A stretch of DNA of 61,302 nucleotides from an uncultured Prevotellaceae bacterium. Its GTDB lineage: Bacteria > Bacteroidota > Bacteroidia > Bacteroidales > Bacteroidaceae. The DNA lies in assembly GCA_900318555.1 (NCBI GenBank), contig ONKX01000027.1:1-61302 (forward strand). The letters run 5' to 3'. The notes under the pieces were generated by a model that was not told where the DNA came from, ran no database searches, and worked only from the letters and a program-made list of their open reading frames with translations. The position numbers and the translations under genes are program-made. Positions 13,716 to 22,650 of the stretch are shown here, piece by piece. Position 1 is the first letter of the stretch; the number at the start of each line of letters is the position of its first letter.

Positions 13716-14925
13716 CCTGCTTCGTCTTAGGATCGTTCTCACCGTAGCGGCCGTAGTAAGCCTGATAGCGGTTGTAGCCCCACTTAGCCTGCAGCTTGTC
13801 GGGATCGAGTTCCTTTGCCTTGTCGAAGGCAGCAATGGCCTCGTCGAAATATTTCATACCTGCGGCATTGTCGGTGGCATTGGCGGCAAGTACGTTCAGA
13901 CATACACCAAGATATGTCCATACGATAGCATTGTCAGCCTTAGCCTCACAAGCCTTACGGAGCCACTTGGCAGCCTCCTCGGCATTGTTCTCCTCCATCA
14001 GCATGAAGCCCTTGCTAGCCAAAGCAACGTAGTTGTTAGGATATTTTGCGAGGTGTGCATCCAGGAAAGCAGCGTGAGCAGCCTTATCCTTCATAGCGTC
14101 GTACAGATTGTTCAGGTTCTCGAAGATCACGTCATTCTCTGAATCCTGTTCGTACATCTGCTTCAGCTTGTTGATGCAGTTCAGCGTATCCTCCTTCGTC
14201 TTCAGGTTCATCTGCATGGCACCCAGCTGGAGCTTGAAGGCGTCTTCCTTGAACTGGTCATTCTTCTTGGCCATTTCTGCAAAGCGGTTCACCAGATCCA
14301 GGTCTTTCGTCTGGTATGCCATATAGGTGGCCAGGTATGCAATCTGGTCGACAGCATCCTGTTCCTGACCACGCAGCTGGGCGATGTTCTCCATCTTGTC
14401 GAATATCGGGCTTGCAAACGAATCCAGATAGGGTGTCCAGTATTTCAGTGCCTTGGCAGGCTGATTGCTGGTACGATAAGACTCACCCAGGAAGATGAGG
14501 TTCTTGCGGGGACCCCACAGACGCAGTGCATTCTTCTTCTCGAACTTAGGCTTGATATTGCCCTTTGCATCAGGCATCTGGTCGTACTTGTTGCACTCAA
14601 AAGCATCATTGATAGCCTGACACAAAGCATCACAGAGACCGATGGTGTCATAGGGTTCAACTTTGCCACCCATCTGCGCCTTCGCTGTGTTCTCGATGGC
14701 GATGCCGTTTTCCTTGTCAACCTTGACCATGGCCAGGTCGACGAGGTGGTTATAAGCCTCTGCCTTCTCAGCATTGTCGGCCAGTTGACTGAGGCTGTTC
14801 TTCAGCAGCTGTGCTGCCTCCGCATAGTCCTTACACTTGGTGATAGCCTTCAGGGCGTCACTCTTTGCGGCAAAGGTCATGGTGCTTGCCATGAGCGCAA
14901 TTGCCATAAACAAAACTTTTTTCAT
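13693..14925 (-). CDS. periplasmic TPR-repeat protein
   Basis: 410 residues. A signal peptide (MKKVLFMAIALMASTMTFA) is followed by a helical protein with tetratricopeptide-type repeats, clearest at about residues 290-390 (NNAEEAAKWLRKACEAKAD, WTYLGVCLN, YFDEAIAAFDKAKELDPD). TPR domains bind other proteins; the partner is unknown. It lies 33 bases downstream of gyrA on the same strand with no promoter in the gap, so it is probably cotranscribed with gyrA. No enzymatic motif is visible. The last codons have been duplicated in the DNA after the stop, suggesting the C-terminus was reshaped recently. Confidence 0.75.
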   Translation of the reverse strand: MKKVLFMAIALMASTMTFAAKSDALKAITKCKDYAEAAQLLKNSLSQLADNAEKAEAYNHLVDLAMVKVDKENGIAIENTAKAQMGGKVEPYDTIGLCDALCQAINDAFECNKYDQMPDAKGNIKPKFEKKNALRLWGPRKNLIFLGESYRTSNQPAKALKYWTPYLDSFASPIFDKMENIAQLRGQEQDAVDQIAYLATYMAYQTKDLDLVNRFAEMAKKNDQFKEDAFKLQLGAMQMNLKTKEDTLNCINKLKQMYEQDSENDVIFENLNNLYDAMKDKAAHAAFLDAHLAKYPNNYVALASKGFMLMEENNAEEAAKWLRKACEAKADNAIVWTYLGVCLNVLAANATDNAAGMKYFDEAIAAFDKAKELDPDKLQAKWGYNRYQAYYGRYGENDPKTKQAEADMRN

Positions 14926-14958
14926 AAGTCTTTCTTTATTGGTTAAACATTAATTATT

Positions 14959-17511
14959 TTATTCTACATCAATAACGGGCTTGTCCGGATTCTCTGGATT
15001 TTCTGGATTATTCTGCTCTTCTTCGTTGAGTACCTCAGCCTCTTCGACATCCTCTTCCTGACTGGACATCACCTTGCAGACGCTGGCGATGGTGTCGTTC
15101 TTCTTAGCGAGGTTGATGAGACGAACACCTTGGGTAGCACGACCCATGACGCGCACATCGGCCACCTTTAGACGGATGAGTACACCCGACTTGTTGATGA
15201 TCATCAGGTCGTTCTCGTCGGTCACCACCTTGATGGCTACCAGACGACCGGTCTTCTCGGTAATGGCGAGGGTCTTCACACCCTTGGCACCACGGGCAGT
15301 CTTGCGGTAGTCCTCAACCTCAGAGCGCTTGCCATAGCCATTCTCGCTGACCACCATGATGGTCTCCGTCTGCGGGTCGTTGACACATACCATGCCTACC
15401 ACCTCGTCGTCGCCACCATCGAGACGCATACCGATGACACCGGTAGAGACACGTCCCATGGTGCGAACATCGTTCTCGTCGAAGCGTACGGCACGACCAT
15501 TGCGGTTGGCCAGCAGAATCTCGTTATGACCATTGGTCAGACGAACGCCTACCACCTCGTCGCCCTCATTGATATTGATGGCGCGCACACCAGCGGCACG
15601 AACGTTACGATACTGGTCGAGACGGGTCTTCTTGATGATACCCTGCTTGGTGGCAAACATGACGTAATGGGTCTTCAGGAACTCATCGTCGTTGAAGTTC
15701 TTGATGCGCAGTACGGCATTGATGGCATCGTCGGGCTCGATGTTGAGCATGTTCTGGATAGCACGGCCCTTCGAATTCTTGTCGCCCTCGGGAATCTCGT
15801 AACACTTCTGCCAGTAGCAACGACCCTTCTGAGTGAAGAAGAGCAACGTGTTGTGCATGGTGGCAGGATAGATATACTCTGCGAAGTCATTGTCGCGATG
15901 GCGGGCAGCCTTAGAGCCCATACCGCCACGGCTCTGCTCGTGGAACTCGTCCAAGTGGGTACGCTTGATGTAACCCATGTGGGAAATGGTGATGACCACA
16001 GGATCGTCAGGATAGAAGTCCTCGGCATTGAACTCGTGGTCGAAGGGGATAATCTCTGTACGACGTGCATCGCCATACTTCTCCTTCACCTCCTGCAGCT
16101 CGTCTTTCATGACCTGTTTGCAACGCTCGGGGTTGTTGAGGATTTCCTCCAAGTCGGCAATGAGCTTCATCAGGTCGTCATACTCCTGATGGAGCTGATC
16201 GACACGCAGACCAGTGAGCTGGCTGAGACGCATATCGACGATAGCCTTCGACTGCAGCTCGTCCAGATTGAAGCGCTGTTCCAAGTTACGCTGGGCATCA
16301 GAAGGTGTCTTGCTGTTACGGATGATGTGAACCACCTCGTCGATGTTGTTGACAGCGATGATCAATCCTTCGAGGATGTGGGCACGCTCCTGGGCTTTCT
16401 TCAGGTCGTACTTGGTACGACGGATCGTCACGTCATGACGATGCTCAACGAAGTACTTGACGCACTCCTTGAGGTTGAGCAGACGGGGACGACCCTTGAC
16501 CAGTGCGATATTGTTGACAGAGAACGAGCTCTGCAGGGCAGTCATCTTGAACAGCTTGTTGAGCAGCACATTGGCATTGGCATCGCGCTTACAATCCACG
16601 ACGATACGCATACCCTGACGGCCAGACTCATCGTTGACATTGGCCACACCCTCAATCTTATGCTCGTTAGCAAGATCAGCAATGTATTTCACGAGGTCGG
16701 CCTTGTTGACGCCATAAGGAATCTCGGTAACGACAATCTTGTCGTGGGTCTCGGTGCTCTCAATCTCAGCCTTGGCACGCATCACGATACGGCCACGACC
16801 AGTCTCGTAGGCATCGCGCACGCCCTGCAGACCATAGATATAGGCACCTGTGGGGAAGTCGGGGCCCGGGATGTACTGCATCAGTCCATCGGTATCGATA
16901 TCGGGGTTGTCGATGTAGGCACAGCAGCCATCGATGACCTCACCCAGGTTGTGGGTAGGCATATTGGTAGCCATACCGACGGCAATACCGTTACCACCAT
17001 TCACCAGGAGGTTAGGAATCTTGGTAGGCATCACAGAGGGCTCCACCAAAGAGTCGTCGAAGTTGTTGACCATATCGACGGTATCCTTCTCCAGGTCGTC
17101 CATGATGTGCTCACCCATCTTCGAGAGGCGGCACTCCGTGTAACGCATAGCAGCAGGAGAGTCACCATCGACGGAACCGAAGTTACCCTGTCCGTCAACC
17201 AGTGTGTAGCGCATGTTCCACTCCTGGGCCATACGCACCAGGGCTCCATACACAGAGCTATCGCCATGGGGATGGTACTTACCAAGTACCTCACCCACAA
17301 CGCGGGCGCATTTCTTATAAGGTTGTGTAGAAACATTGTTGATACCCATCATACCATAGAGGATACGACGGTGAACGGGTTTGAAACCGTCGCGCACATC
17401 GGGAAGGGCACGCGCCACAATGACCGACATCGAATAGTCGATGTATGAGGACTTCATCTCTTCCTCGATGTTGATTTTTACAATTCTGTCGTTGTCAAAT
17501 GTCTGATCCAT
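14959..17511 (-). CDS. gyrA: DNA gyrase subunit A
   Basis: 850 residues, normal length. GyrA cuts and rejoins DNA; with GyrB it introduces negative supercoils. The catalytic tyrosine is Y124 (AAMRYTE). The quinolone region reads YHPHGDSSVYGALVRM: the serine equivalent to E. coli Ser83 is present (S85), whereas the position of Asp87 carries glycine (G89). The C-terminal six-bladed wrapping domain (about 510-815) contains a GyrA-box-like RGAKGVK. A Glu/Asp/Asn/Pro-rich tail (EEDVEEAEVLNEEEQ...) ends the protein. The gene reads leftward from a region carrying two copies of a 38-bp promoter segment, with a leader of roughly 110 bases, and is followed by the TPR gene. Confidence 0.97.
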   Translation of the reverse strand: MDQTFDNDRIVKINIEEEMKSSYIDYSMSVIVARALPDVRDGFKPVHRRILYGMMGINNVSTQPYKKCARVVGEVLGKYHPHGDSSVYGALVRMAQEWNMRYTLVDGQGNFGSVDGDSPAAMRYTECRLSKMGEHIMDDLEKDTVDMVNNFDDSLVEPSVMPTKIPNLLVNGGNGIAVGMATNMPTHNLGEVIDGCCAYIDNPDIDTDGLMQYIPGPDFPTGAYIYGLQGVRDAYETGRGRIVMRAKAEIESTETHDKIVVTEIPYGVNKADLVKYIADLANEHKIEGVANVNDESGRQGMRIVVDCKRDANANVLLNKLFKMTALQSSFSVNNIALVKGRPRLLNLKECVKYFVEHRHDVTIRRTKYDLKKAQERAHILEGLIIAVNNIDEVVHIIRNSKTPSDAQRNLEQRFNLDELQSKAIVDMRLSQLTGLRVDQLHQEYDDLMKLIADLEEILNNPERCKQVMKDELQEVKEKYGDARRTEIIPFDHEFNAEDFYPDDPVVITISHMGYIKRTHLDEFHEQSRGGMGSKAARHRDNDFAEYIYPATMHNTLLFFTQKGRCYWQKCYEIPEGDKNSKGRAIQNMLNIEPDDAINAVLRIKNFNDDEFLKTHYVMFATKQGIIKKTRLDQYRNVRAAGVRAININEGDEVVGVRLTNGHNEILLANRNGRAVRFDENDVRTMGRVSTGVIGMRLDGGDDEVVGMVCVNDPQTETIMVVSENGYGKRSEVEDYRKTARGAKGVKTLAITEKTGRLVAIKVVTDENDLMIINKSGVLIRLKVADVRVMGRATQGVRLINLAKKNDTIASVCKVMSSQEEDVEEAEVLNEEEQNNPENPENPDKPVIDVE

Positions 17512-17627
17512 TATAATTAATTTGATTTACTTTTTTTATTCTTTACCTTTTTACTTTTTCATCGATTTTGCGTTTAAGGGCATTTTTAAGCCCACTGACG
17601 CGTTTTTGGGTATTTCCTAAAACCATG
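17512..17627. other. gyrA leader region
   Basis: Between the proximal gyrA promoter copy and the gyrA ATG. The sequence is AT-rich, with no open frame or strong hairpin recognised. Confidence 0.4.
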
Positions 17628-17665
17628 CAAAGGTACGAATAAATGAGCAAAATGCAAAATAAATT
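17628..17665 (-). promoter_or_regulatory. gyrA promoter, proximal copy of a 38-bp direct repeat
   Basis: On the minus strand TTTG (17658-17655), 19 bp, TACCTTTG (17635-17628). The full 38 bp recur exactly at 17712-17749. Confidence 0.7.
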
Positions 17666-17692
17666 AGTTTTTATTTGCATTTTCGAGTGAAA

Positions 17693-17720
17693 GTACCTTC
17701 GAGGTTCACCTCAAAGGTAC
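17693..17720. repeat. imperfect hairpin next to the distal gyrA promoter
   Basis: GTACCTTCGAGG and CCTCAAAGGTAC are imperfect inverted repeats around TTCA. The right arm includes the -7 box of the distal promoter copy, so the hairpin or a dimeric protein site would cover it. Confidence 0.4.
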
Positions 17721-17749
17721 GAATAAATGAGCAAAATGCAAAATAAATT
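17712..17749 (-). promoter_or_regulatory. gyrA promoter, distal copy of the 38-bp repeat
   Basis: Identical to 17628-17665 and placed 84 bp further upstream of gyrA, with the same TTTG-N19-TACCTTTG arrangement. It may give a second, longer gyrA transcript. Confidence 0.6.
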
Positions 17750-17788
17750 TTTTATTTTGCATTTTATTCCGCTTTTGTTTTGCTTTTA

Positions 17789-17820
17789 TTTGGCTAACTC
17801 ATTTTTATTTCTTACTTTTG
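17789..17820 (+). promoter_or_regulatory. promoter of the DUF5103 plug gene (leaderless)
   Basis: TTTG (17789-17792), 20 bp, TACTTTTG (17813-17820), then five bases to the ATG at 17826. This rules out the longer frame that starts at 17727. Confidence 0.75.
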
Positions 17821-17825
17821 CCCAC

Positions 17826-19043
17826 ATGAAACGACTCTTGATGATGACAATACTGGTGTTGGCAACCCTGACAGGGTGGGCCGGCAACAGGATATTTACG
17901 GAGAACGTGCGGTCGTTGACCAGCATCGTGAATGGTGACTGGATGAACCGTCCTGTCATGGAGTTGGGTAGTGGTGACCGGTTGAAGATTGGTTTCGACG
18001 AGCTGTCGCACGACTACCACCGTTTTGTGTACCATCTGGAGCATTGTGAGGCAGACTGGACCGTGTCCGACGGACTGTTTGAGAGCGATTGGCTGGTGGG
18101 GTTCAATGACAATCCCATAGAGGACTACCAGAACAGCATCAATACTACCGTGATGTATACGCACTACTGGCTGACAATACCTAACGACCGCTGCAGACTG
18201 AAGATGAGTGGAAACTATCGTTTGACGGTCGTTGACGAAGATGAGAACGATGAAAAGGTGCTGGAGGTGGAATTCTATGTGGTAGAACCGCTGATGAGCG
18301 TAGGTTTGAACGTGACGTCCAATACCGATGTGGACCATAATGACCGTCACCAGCAGCTGTCGATGACTGTGAACTATAACAGTGTGCGTGTGCTCAATGT
18401 GGACGAGGAGATACGTACTGTCGTGATGCAGAACTGGCGTGAGGATCAGGCTCGTCATGATGTGCGTCCCAATTTCATCTCCGGACAGGGACTGACATGG
18501 GAACACAACAAGGCCTTGATCTTTGATGCCGGCAATGAATTCCATAAGTATGAGATATTAGACGTCAGTCATACCACGATGGGACTGGACCGCATAGCGT
18601 GGAACGGTCAGAATTACGAGGCGTGGCCCTTTGCCGCCACTGTCAGGAAACACTATCTGACAGATGTCAGTGCTGAGGGAGCCTTCGTTATCCGCAACAG
18701 TGACAATCGGGAGGTGGACTATACGTGTGACTATGTGTGGGTGAACTACGAGCTGGTGAGTCCCTGGCAGGGCGACATTTTTATCAGCGGTCACTGGACT
18801 ACCGACAGCCAGCGCGAGCACTACCGCATGAACTATGATGCGGAGGCAGGGAAATACACAGCACGACTGATGCAGAAACAGGGATATTATTCGTATCAGT
18901 TTGTCAGTGAAGACGGTAGCAATCCCCCGTCGGAAGGCAGTTTCTTCCAGACGCAGAACCGCTATCAGGCATTCATATATTATAAAAGTACGGGCGCGCG
19001 AACATGGCGCCTGGTGGGCTATAGAGCCTTGGATTTCCGATAG
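17826..19043 (+). CDS. type IX secretion plug protein (DUF5103)
   Basis: 405 residues from the ATG at 17826, starting with a signal peptide (MKRLLMMTILVLATLTGWAG). The sequence matches DUF5103: NRIFTENVRSL, RLKIGFDELSHDYHRFVYHLEHC, the WLVGFNDNPIEDYQNS phrase, NYRLTVVDED and the late FFQTQNRYQAFIYYK. The domain is described as the plug protein that closes the large type IX translocon (SprA/Sov) from the periplasm. No other type IX gene is in the window. The last 25 bases overlap the end of the convergent regulator gene at 19019, so the two transcripts would be complementary at their 3' ends. Confidence 0.82.
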   Translation: MKRLLMMTILVLATLTGWAGNRIFTENVRSLTSIVNGDWMNRPVMELGSGDRLKIGFDELSHDYHRFVYHLEHCEADWTVSDGLFESDWLVGFNDNPIEDYQNSINTTVMYTHYWLTIPNDRCRLKMSGNYRLTVVDEDENDEKVLEVEFYVVEPLMSVGLNVTSNTDVDHNDRHQQLSMTVNYNSVRVLNVDEEIRTVVMQNWREDQARHDVRPNFISGQGLTWEHNKALIFDAGNEFHKYEILDVSHTTMGLDRIAWNGQNYEAWPFAATVRKHYLTDVSAEGAFVIRNSDNREVDYTCDYVWVNYELVSPWQGDIFISGHWTTDSQREHYRMNYDAEAGKYTARLMQKQGYYSYQFVSEDGSNPPSEGSFFQTQNRYQAFIYYKSTGARTWRLVGYRALDFR

Positions 19044-21481
19044 TCCTTTGGTGTCTGACGGAAATGATGGTAGAAACAGGAGATGAAATAGTTTGGTGTG
19101 ACGTACATCAATTCGTTGGCAATCTCCTCTACACTCTTATCGGTTGTCAGCAACAGTTCTGATGCTTCCTGCAGGCGCAAGCGTCCAACCATCTGGCGTG
19201 GGCTGAGATAGAAGTTGGATGACAGCAGTTCGAAGAGTTTCGTCACTTCCATACCCGTCTGTTCGGAAAGCATGGTCATCGTCACCTTTTCATTGTTGTG
19301 GCTGTGTATGAACGGCACAATGGTCAGCATGGTGTTGATGAACAGTTGGTTGTTCTGTTGCGGGTCGTCATCATTATCTTCTTCCGTAGTGGATATGTTA
19401 GGTAATAGCAACTCGTGGCGTAATTCGTCACAACGGGTGACATAGTTGCGGATGCGACGCATGATATCGCCCTCCTTGTTGTTACGCATCATGTCAAGAC
19501 GCGTGTTGTAATTGTAATATATGACGTTTGCGGCAGCCAACAGGCAAACAATCAGTCCAAGCAGCAGGTAGATGCCTGATGAGCGCCACCAAGGTTCATT
19601 CACGTAGATGTCCCACGTGTAGGGACGCAATTCGAAACGGTCAGGAGATGAGGATACCTGTATCTCGACGACATATTTTCCGGGTTTGAGGGCAGGGAGA
19701 TGCAGGTGAAGCAGTCCCTTCTCGTCAACCTTGTCTTTGGCATTCATGTAGGAGTATACGTGCCAGTCGTCGTACAAGCCTTTTACGCGTACTCGATAGT
19801 AGGTCTGAATAGGTCGGGCGAAATTCAGGCCGGAGAAGATCATCGACAGGGTGTTCTGATTATAGTCGACACTGACTTCCCAAATGCGTGATATTGCGCG
19901 GTCGAGAATGACCTTGTCGCCTAGTTTCATTCCTGGTTCCATGTGTTGTCCATTGACCATCAGGCGCACCAGTTTAGGCGCCAGCGTCATGTTAACCAAG
20001 CTGTCACGATTGATGTTTTTGGGGTTGAACACGACGATATGGTCCAACGACTGCATGATGATCGTGCCGTCGGGTTGTTTCATGGCCCGTGCGTTGACAA
20101 ACGACTCGTTGGGAACATTGTCGCCTTGGGTATAGGTGTCGATATTGACGACCTCACCATTTTCTATCATCAAATGTGAGATGCCAAAACTCGTGCCGAC
20201 CCAAATGTCGTGATTGTCATCTTCAATGACACTGTGGATCATCTCGTTGCGCAGACCGTCTTCGTCAGTATATATACGGATGTCTTTACGATCCGGACGC
20301 TCCAGTTGCAGACCGGTATAGAGTCCTGTCCACAGCCATCCACGGCTGTCGCGATACTGGCAGTTGACATGGCGGGGAAGCGTGGGCAAATCGGTAAGTG
20401 TACGAGTGAGCAATGCTTCGTAGGTCAGGGCCTCGGGTTGGCTCCAGTTATAGTTGACAAATGCGGAACGGAAGGGACGCGAATAGAGTATGCCTCGTTT
20501 CTCGGTGCCCAGCCACATGCCTCCCTGACGGTCGAAGGCTATGGTGTTGATATCCGTCTGCAGTGAGCGGAAACGCGACATCTTGATAGCATCGACATGC
20601 TGTTTTTCACCCGTTGTCACATCGTACATCCAATAGCCGTATTCTGAGGCGATATACAGCACACCGTTCCTCAGCACCATATTGTTAAGGTGATAGGGTA
20701 GGGCCATGAGCTGGATCCACTGGCGTTTCTCGATATCCAGACGAAGCAATACGGATTCCCTGTCACCATTACGTATCTGATAGTACAGGTTGCTATCGGG
20801 CAGGATGACAGAGGAATTGCTGAAGCGTAGCGTGTCGTTATTGTCAAATGCTTTCACATCGAAAAGGTGGCTTCCCGTTTTCAAATCCAAGGCGGACACC
20901 GTGCCATTGGCGAAAAATTCCAATAGCAGGCGGTTGTCGTATATATCGACATCGTGCAGTTCAGCACTGTGGCGGACGCTGATTTCCGTCTTGTCGTCCA
21001 CCCCGTACAATCTGTTGCCTGAGAGTAGCCACAAATGGTTGTTGATGTCGGCAAATAAGTCTTCGACAGGTTCTTTCATTCCCAGTTTCTTGAAGATGTC
21101 GCCAACGTTGGTCACAAAGCGTTCCATCATCAGATCCACACAGGTAACCTGATGCTGGTCTTTCACCCACAGATGATGGTGCTTGTCGAAATAAAGGTGG
21201 TAGTGTCCTTTGTATTTGGGCAGCGGGAAGATGTTTTCCTCTTCGGGGTCAATATGCACAAAAGTGTCGCCATCGTAGAAATTGATGTGTCCGATGGTGC
21301 TGATAAGCATGCGTCCGGTCCTAGTACATAATATAGATTGTGCGCTATTGTCAGCCAAACCGTCCGATGCGTCGTATGAGTAGAAAACACGTTCAGCATC
21401 GCCCAAAGCAAAAACCGCTGTCGGCATCAGCAGACAGGTAACGAGCAGCACGCCCAAACGGAGAATAACATTCCTTTTCAT
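19019..21481 (-). CDS. membrane one-component regulator: beta-propeller, Y_Y_Y, TM, AraC HTH
   Basis: 820 residues. A signal peptide or N-terminal anchor (about 1-25) leads into a periplasmic sensor made of two-component-regulator propeller repeats (for example GGMWLGTEKRGILYSR, GWLWTGLYTGLQL and DIWVGTSFGISHL), then a Y_Y_Y domain (about 540-620). One membrane helix follows near 635-657 (YLLLGLIVCLLAAANVIYY). The cytoplasmic part ends in an AraC-type double HTH (about 725-818: MTMLSEQTGM, LRLQEASELL, YVTPNYFISCFYHHF). This is the outline of a hybrid two-component system, but the histidine kinase and receiver domains between helix and HTH are absent. It overlaps the MFS gene before it by four bases (ATGA), so it may sense a transported compound. 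Confidence 0.85.
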   Translation of the reverse strand: MKRNVILRLGVLLVTCLLMPTAVFALGDAERVFYSYDASDGLADNSAQSILCTRTGRMLISTIGHINFYDGDTFVHIDPEEENIFPLPKYKGHYHLYFDKHHHLWVKDQHQVTCVDLMMERFVTNVGDIFKKLGMKEPVEDLFADINNHLWLLSGNRLYGVDDKTEISVRHSAELHDVDIYDNRLLLEFFANGTVSALDLKTGSHLFDVKAFDNNDTLRFSNSSVILPDSNLYYQIRNGDRESVLLRLDIEKRQWIQLMALPYHLNNMVLRNGVLYIASEYGYWMYDVTTGEKQHVDAIKMSRFRSLQTDINTIAFDRQGGMWLGTEKRGILYSRPFRSAFVNYNWSQPEALTYEALLTRTLTDLPTLPRHVNCQYRDSRGWLWTGLYTGLQLERPDRKDIRIYTDEDGLRNEMIHSVIEDDNHDIWVGTSFGISHLMIENGEVVNIDTYTQGDNVPNESFVNARAMKQPDGTIIMQSLDHIVVFNPKNINRDSLVNMTLAPKLVRLMVNGQHMEPGMKLGDKVILDRAISRIWEVSVDYNQNTLSMIFSGLNFARPIQTYYRVRVKGLYDDWHVYSYMNAKDKVDEKGLLHLHLPALKPGKYVVEIQVSSSPDRFELRPYTWDIYVNEPWWRSSGIYLLLGLIVCLLAAANVIYYNYNTRLDMMRNNKEGDIMRRIRNYVTRCDELRHELLLPNISTTEEDNDDDPQQNNQLFINTMLTIVPFIHSHNNEKVTMTMLSEQTGMEVTKLFELLSSNFYLSPRQMVGRLRLQEASELLLTTDKSVEEIANELMYVTPNYFISCFYHHFRQTPKDYRKSKAL

Positions 21482-22647
21482 CGGTTTTTATGTTTTATAA
21501 ACCACTGATGTGCATGAAAATGGTAGAATAGCAGACTGGCTATTGTGAGTACAAAGGCCACGTAAAATAACAGGTCGCGCTGACCATAGAGAAATGCATA
21601 GCCCAAAGTTAATCCGAGGGTAATGCCCGTCTCCCATGCGAGGAAGAATGTGCTATGCGACGTGCCACGCTTACAGTGGCGGCTAAGTTTGATGAAGAAC
21701 AGCAGATAACGTGAACCGATGATTCCCACGGCCAGTCCCATGAGCAAAGGAGATACCGGTGATGCGGGGTAGGCCAGCAGTATCAGTAATGATGCCAGCA
21801 AGATGAAAAGTCCGCTGACCACCTCGCTTTTCAATTCGGCATTGCGGAAGACGAAACGCTGAGCCAGTAGTGCCAACAGGAAACCGCCCATCAGCAGTAC
21901 ATAGAAATCTGTTGTTAATGGCAGTGACAGCACCAATCCCACGACGGTCATGATGAGCAAAAGATTGAAAAACAACACAGTGCCGTGAGGTAGGAGGAAA
22001 CGGTCAAGTGATGCCACATGGACTCCTTCCTCGGGGGCTCTGAAGGGGAATGTTACCTGACGAATGAGGAGCATACTCAGGGCTGCACAACCGATGGAGC
22101 CCCATAGGGCTTTGTCGAATCCGAAATAATGGTAAGCGATTAGTCCTGCCAATGGTCCCAAAGAAAGGGCAAAACGTGCAAACCATGCTGCACTGTGGTT
22201 GGCCTCAGTACGCTGGTGTGATTCACAGGTGTCGATGATGAGTGTTGACGACAGTACCATCTGTGCAAGTCCGAAGGCAGCACCCAGCAACAGACGATGT
22301 AGTAAGATAACCCAGAACTCCACGAATTCCGAGCGTAATCCGTCGATGTACCAGAGTAATGCTACCGACAGTCCAACGAGTATGATGGCCCACATGCATA
22401 CAACATTCCTGCGGAAACGCTGTACAAGCCATGAACATTGTGCCCCAAACAGATAGAGTCCTATGGCATAGGCTCCTATAGAGAGTCCCGTCTCAAGTGA
22501 CGTAAAATTCTCCGTCCTCATCAGCCAAAGCGGCATGATGGGGATGAGCACATAGACGGACATCGTCAGTAGAAGGTCGGCTGCAACCAATAGCCAGAAG
22601 TCCTTGTGCCACAGTCTGATATGTACGGGTATGTTCTGTGTATTCAA
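21478..22647 (-). CDS. MFS transporter
   Basis: 389 residues, almost entirely hydrophobic, with about 12 predicted membrane segments. The N-terminal half has the MFS pattern: ADLLLTMSVYVLIPIMPLWLM, then GLSIGAYAIGLYLFGAQCSWLVQRFRR (loop with R-x-x-R/K). Substrate is unknown; distant resemblance to drug or sugar exporters cannot be resolved by eye. The stop overlaps the start of the regulator gene by four bases, and panB ends only three bases upstream, so it is the third gene of a tight leftward operon. Confidence 0.85.
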   Translation of the reverse strand: MNTQNIPVHIRLWHKDFWLLVAADLLLTMSVYVLIPIMPLWLMRTENFTSLETGLSIGAYAIGLYLFGAQCSWLVQRFRRNVVCMWAIILVGLSVALLWYIDGLRSEFVEFWVILLHRLLLGAAFGLAQMVLSSTLIIDTCESHQRTEANHSAAWFARFALSLGPLAGLIAYHYFGFDKALWGSIGCAALSMLLIRQVTFPFRAPEEGVHVASLDRFLLPHGTVLFFNLLLIMTVVGLVLSLPLTTDFYVLLMGGFLLALLAQRFVFRNAELKSEVVSGLFILLASLLILLAYPASPVSPLLMGLAVGIIGSRYLLFFIKLSRHCKRGTSHSTFFLAWETGITLGLTLGYAFLYGQRDLLFYVAFVLTIASLLFYHFHAHQWFIKHKNR

Positions 22648-22650
22648 AAC

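Noticed and set aside
15526-17448. 640-codon open frame on the + strand opposite gyrA
   Set aside because: It is the exact antisense of a strongly conserved gyrA and reads as His/Val/Leu-rich low-complexity protein with no promoter; such frames arise from codon bias.
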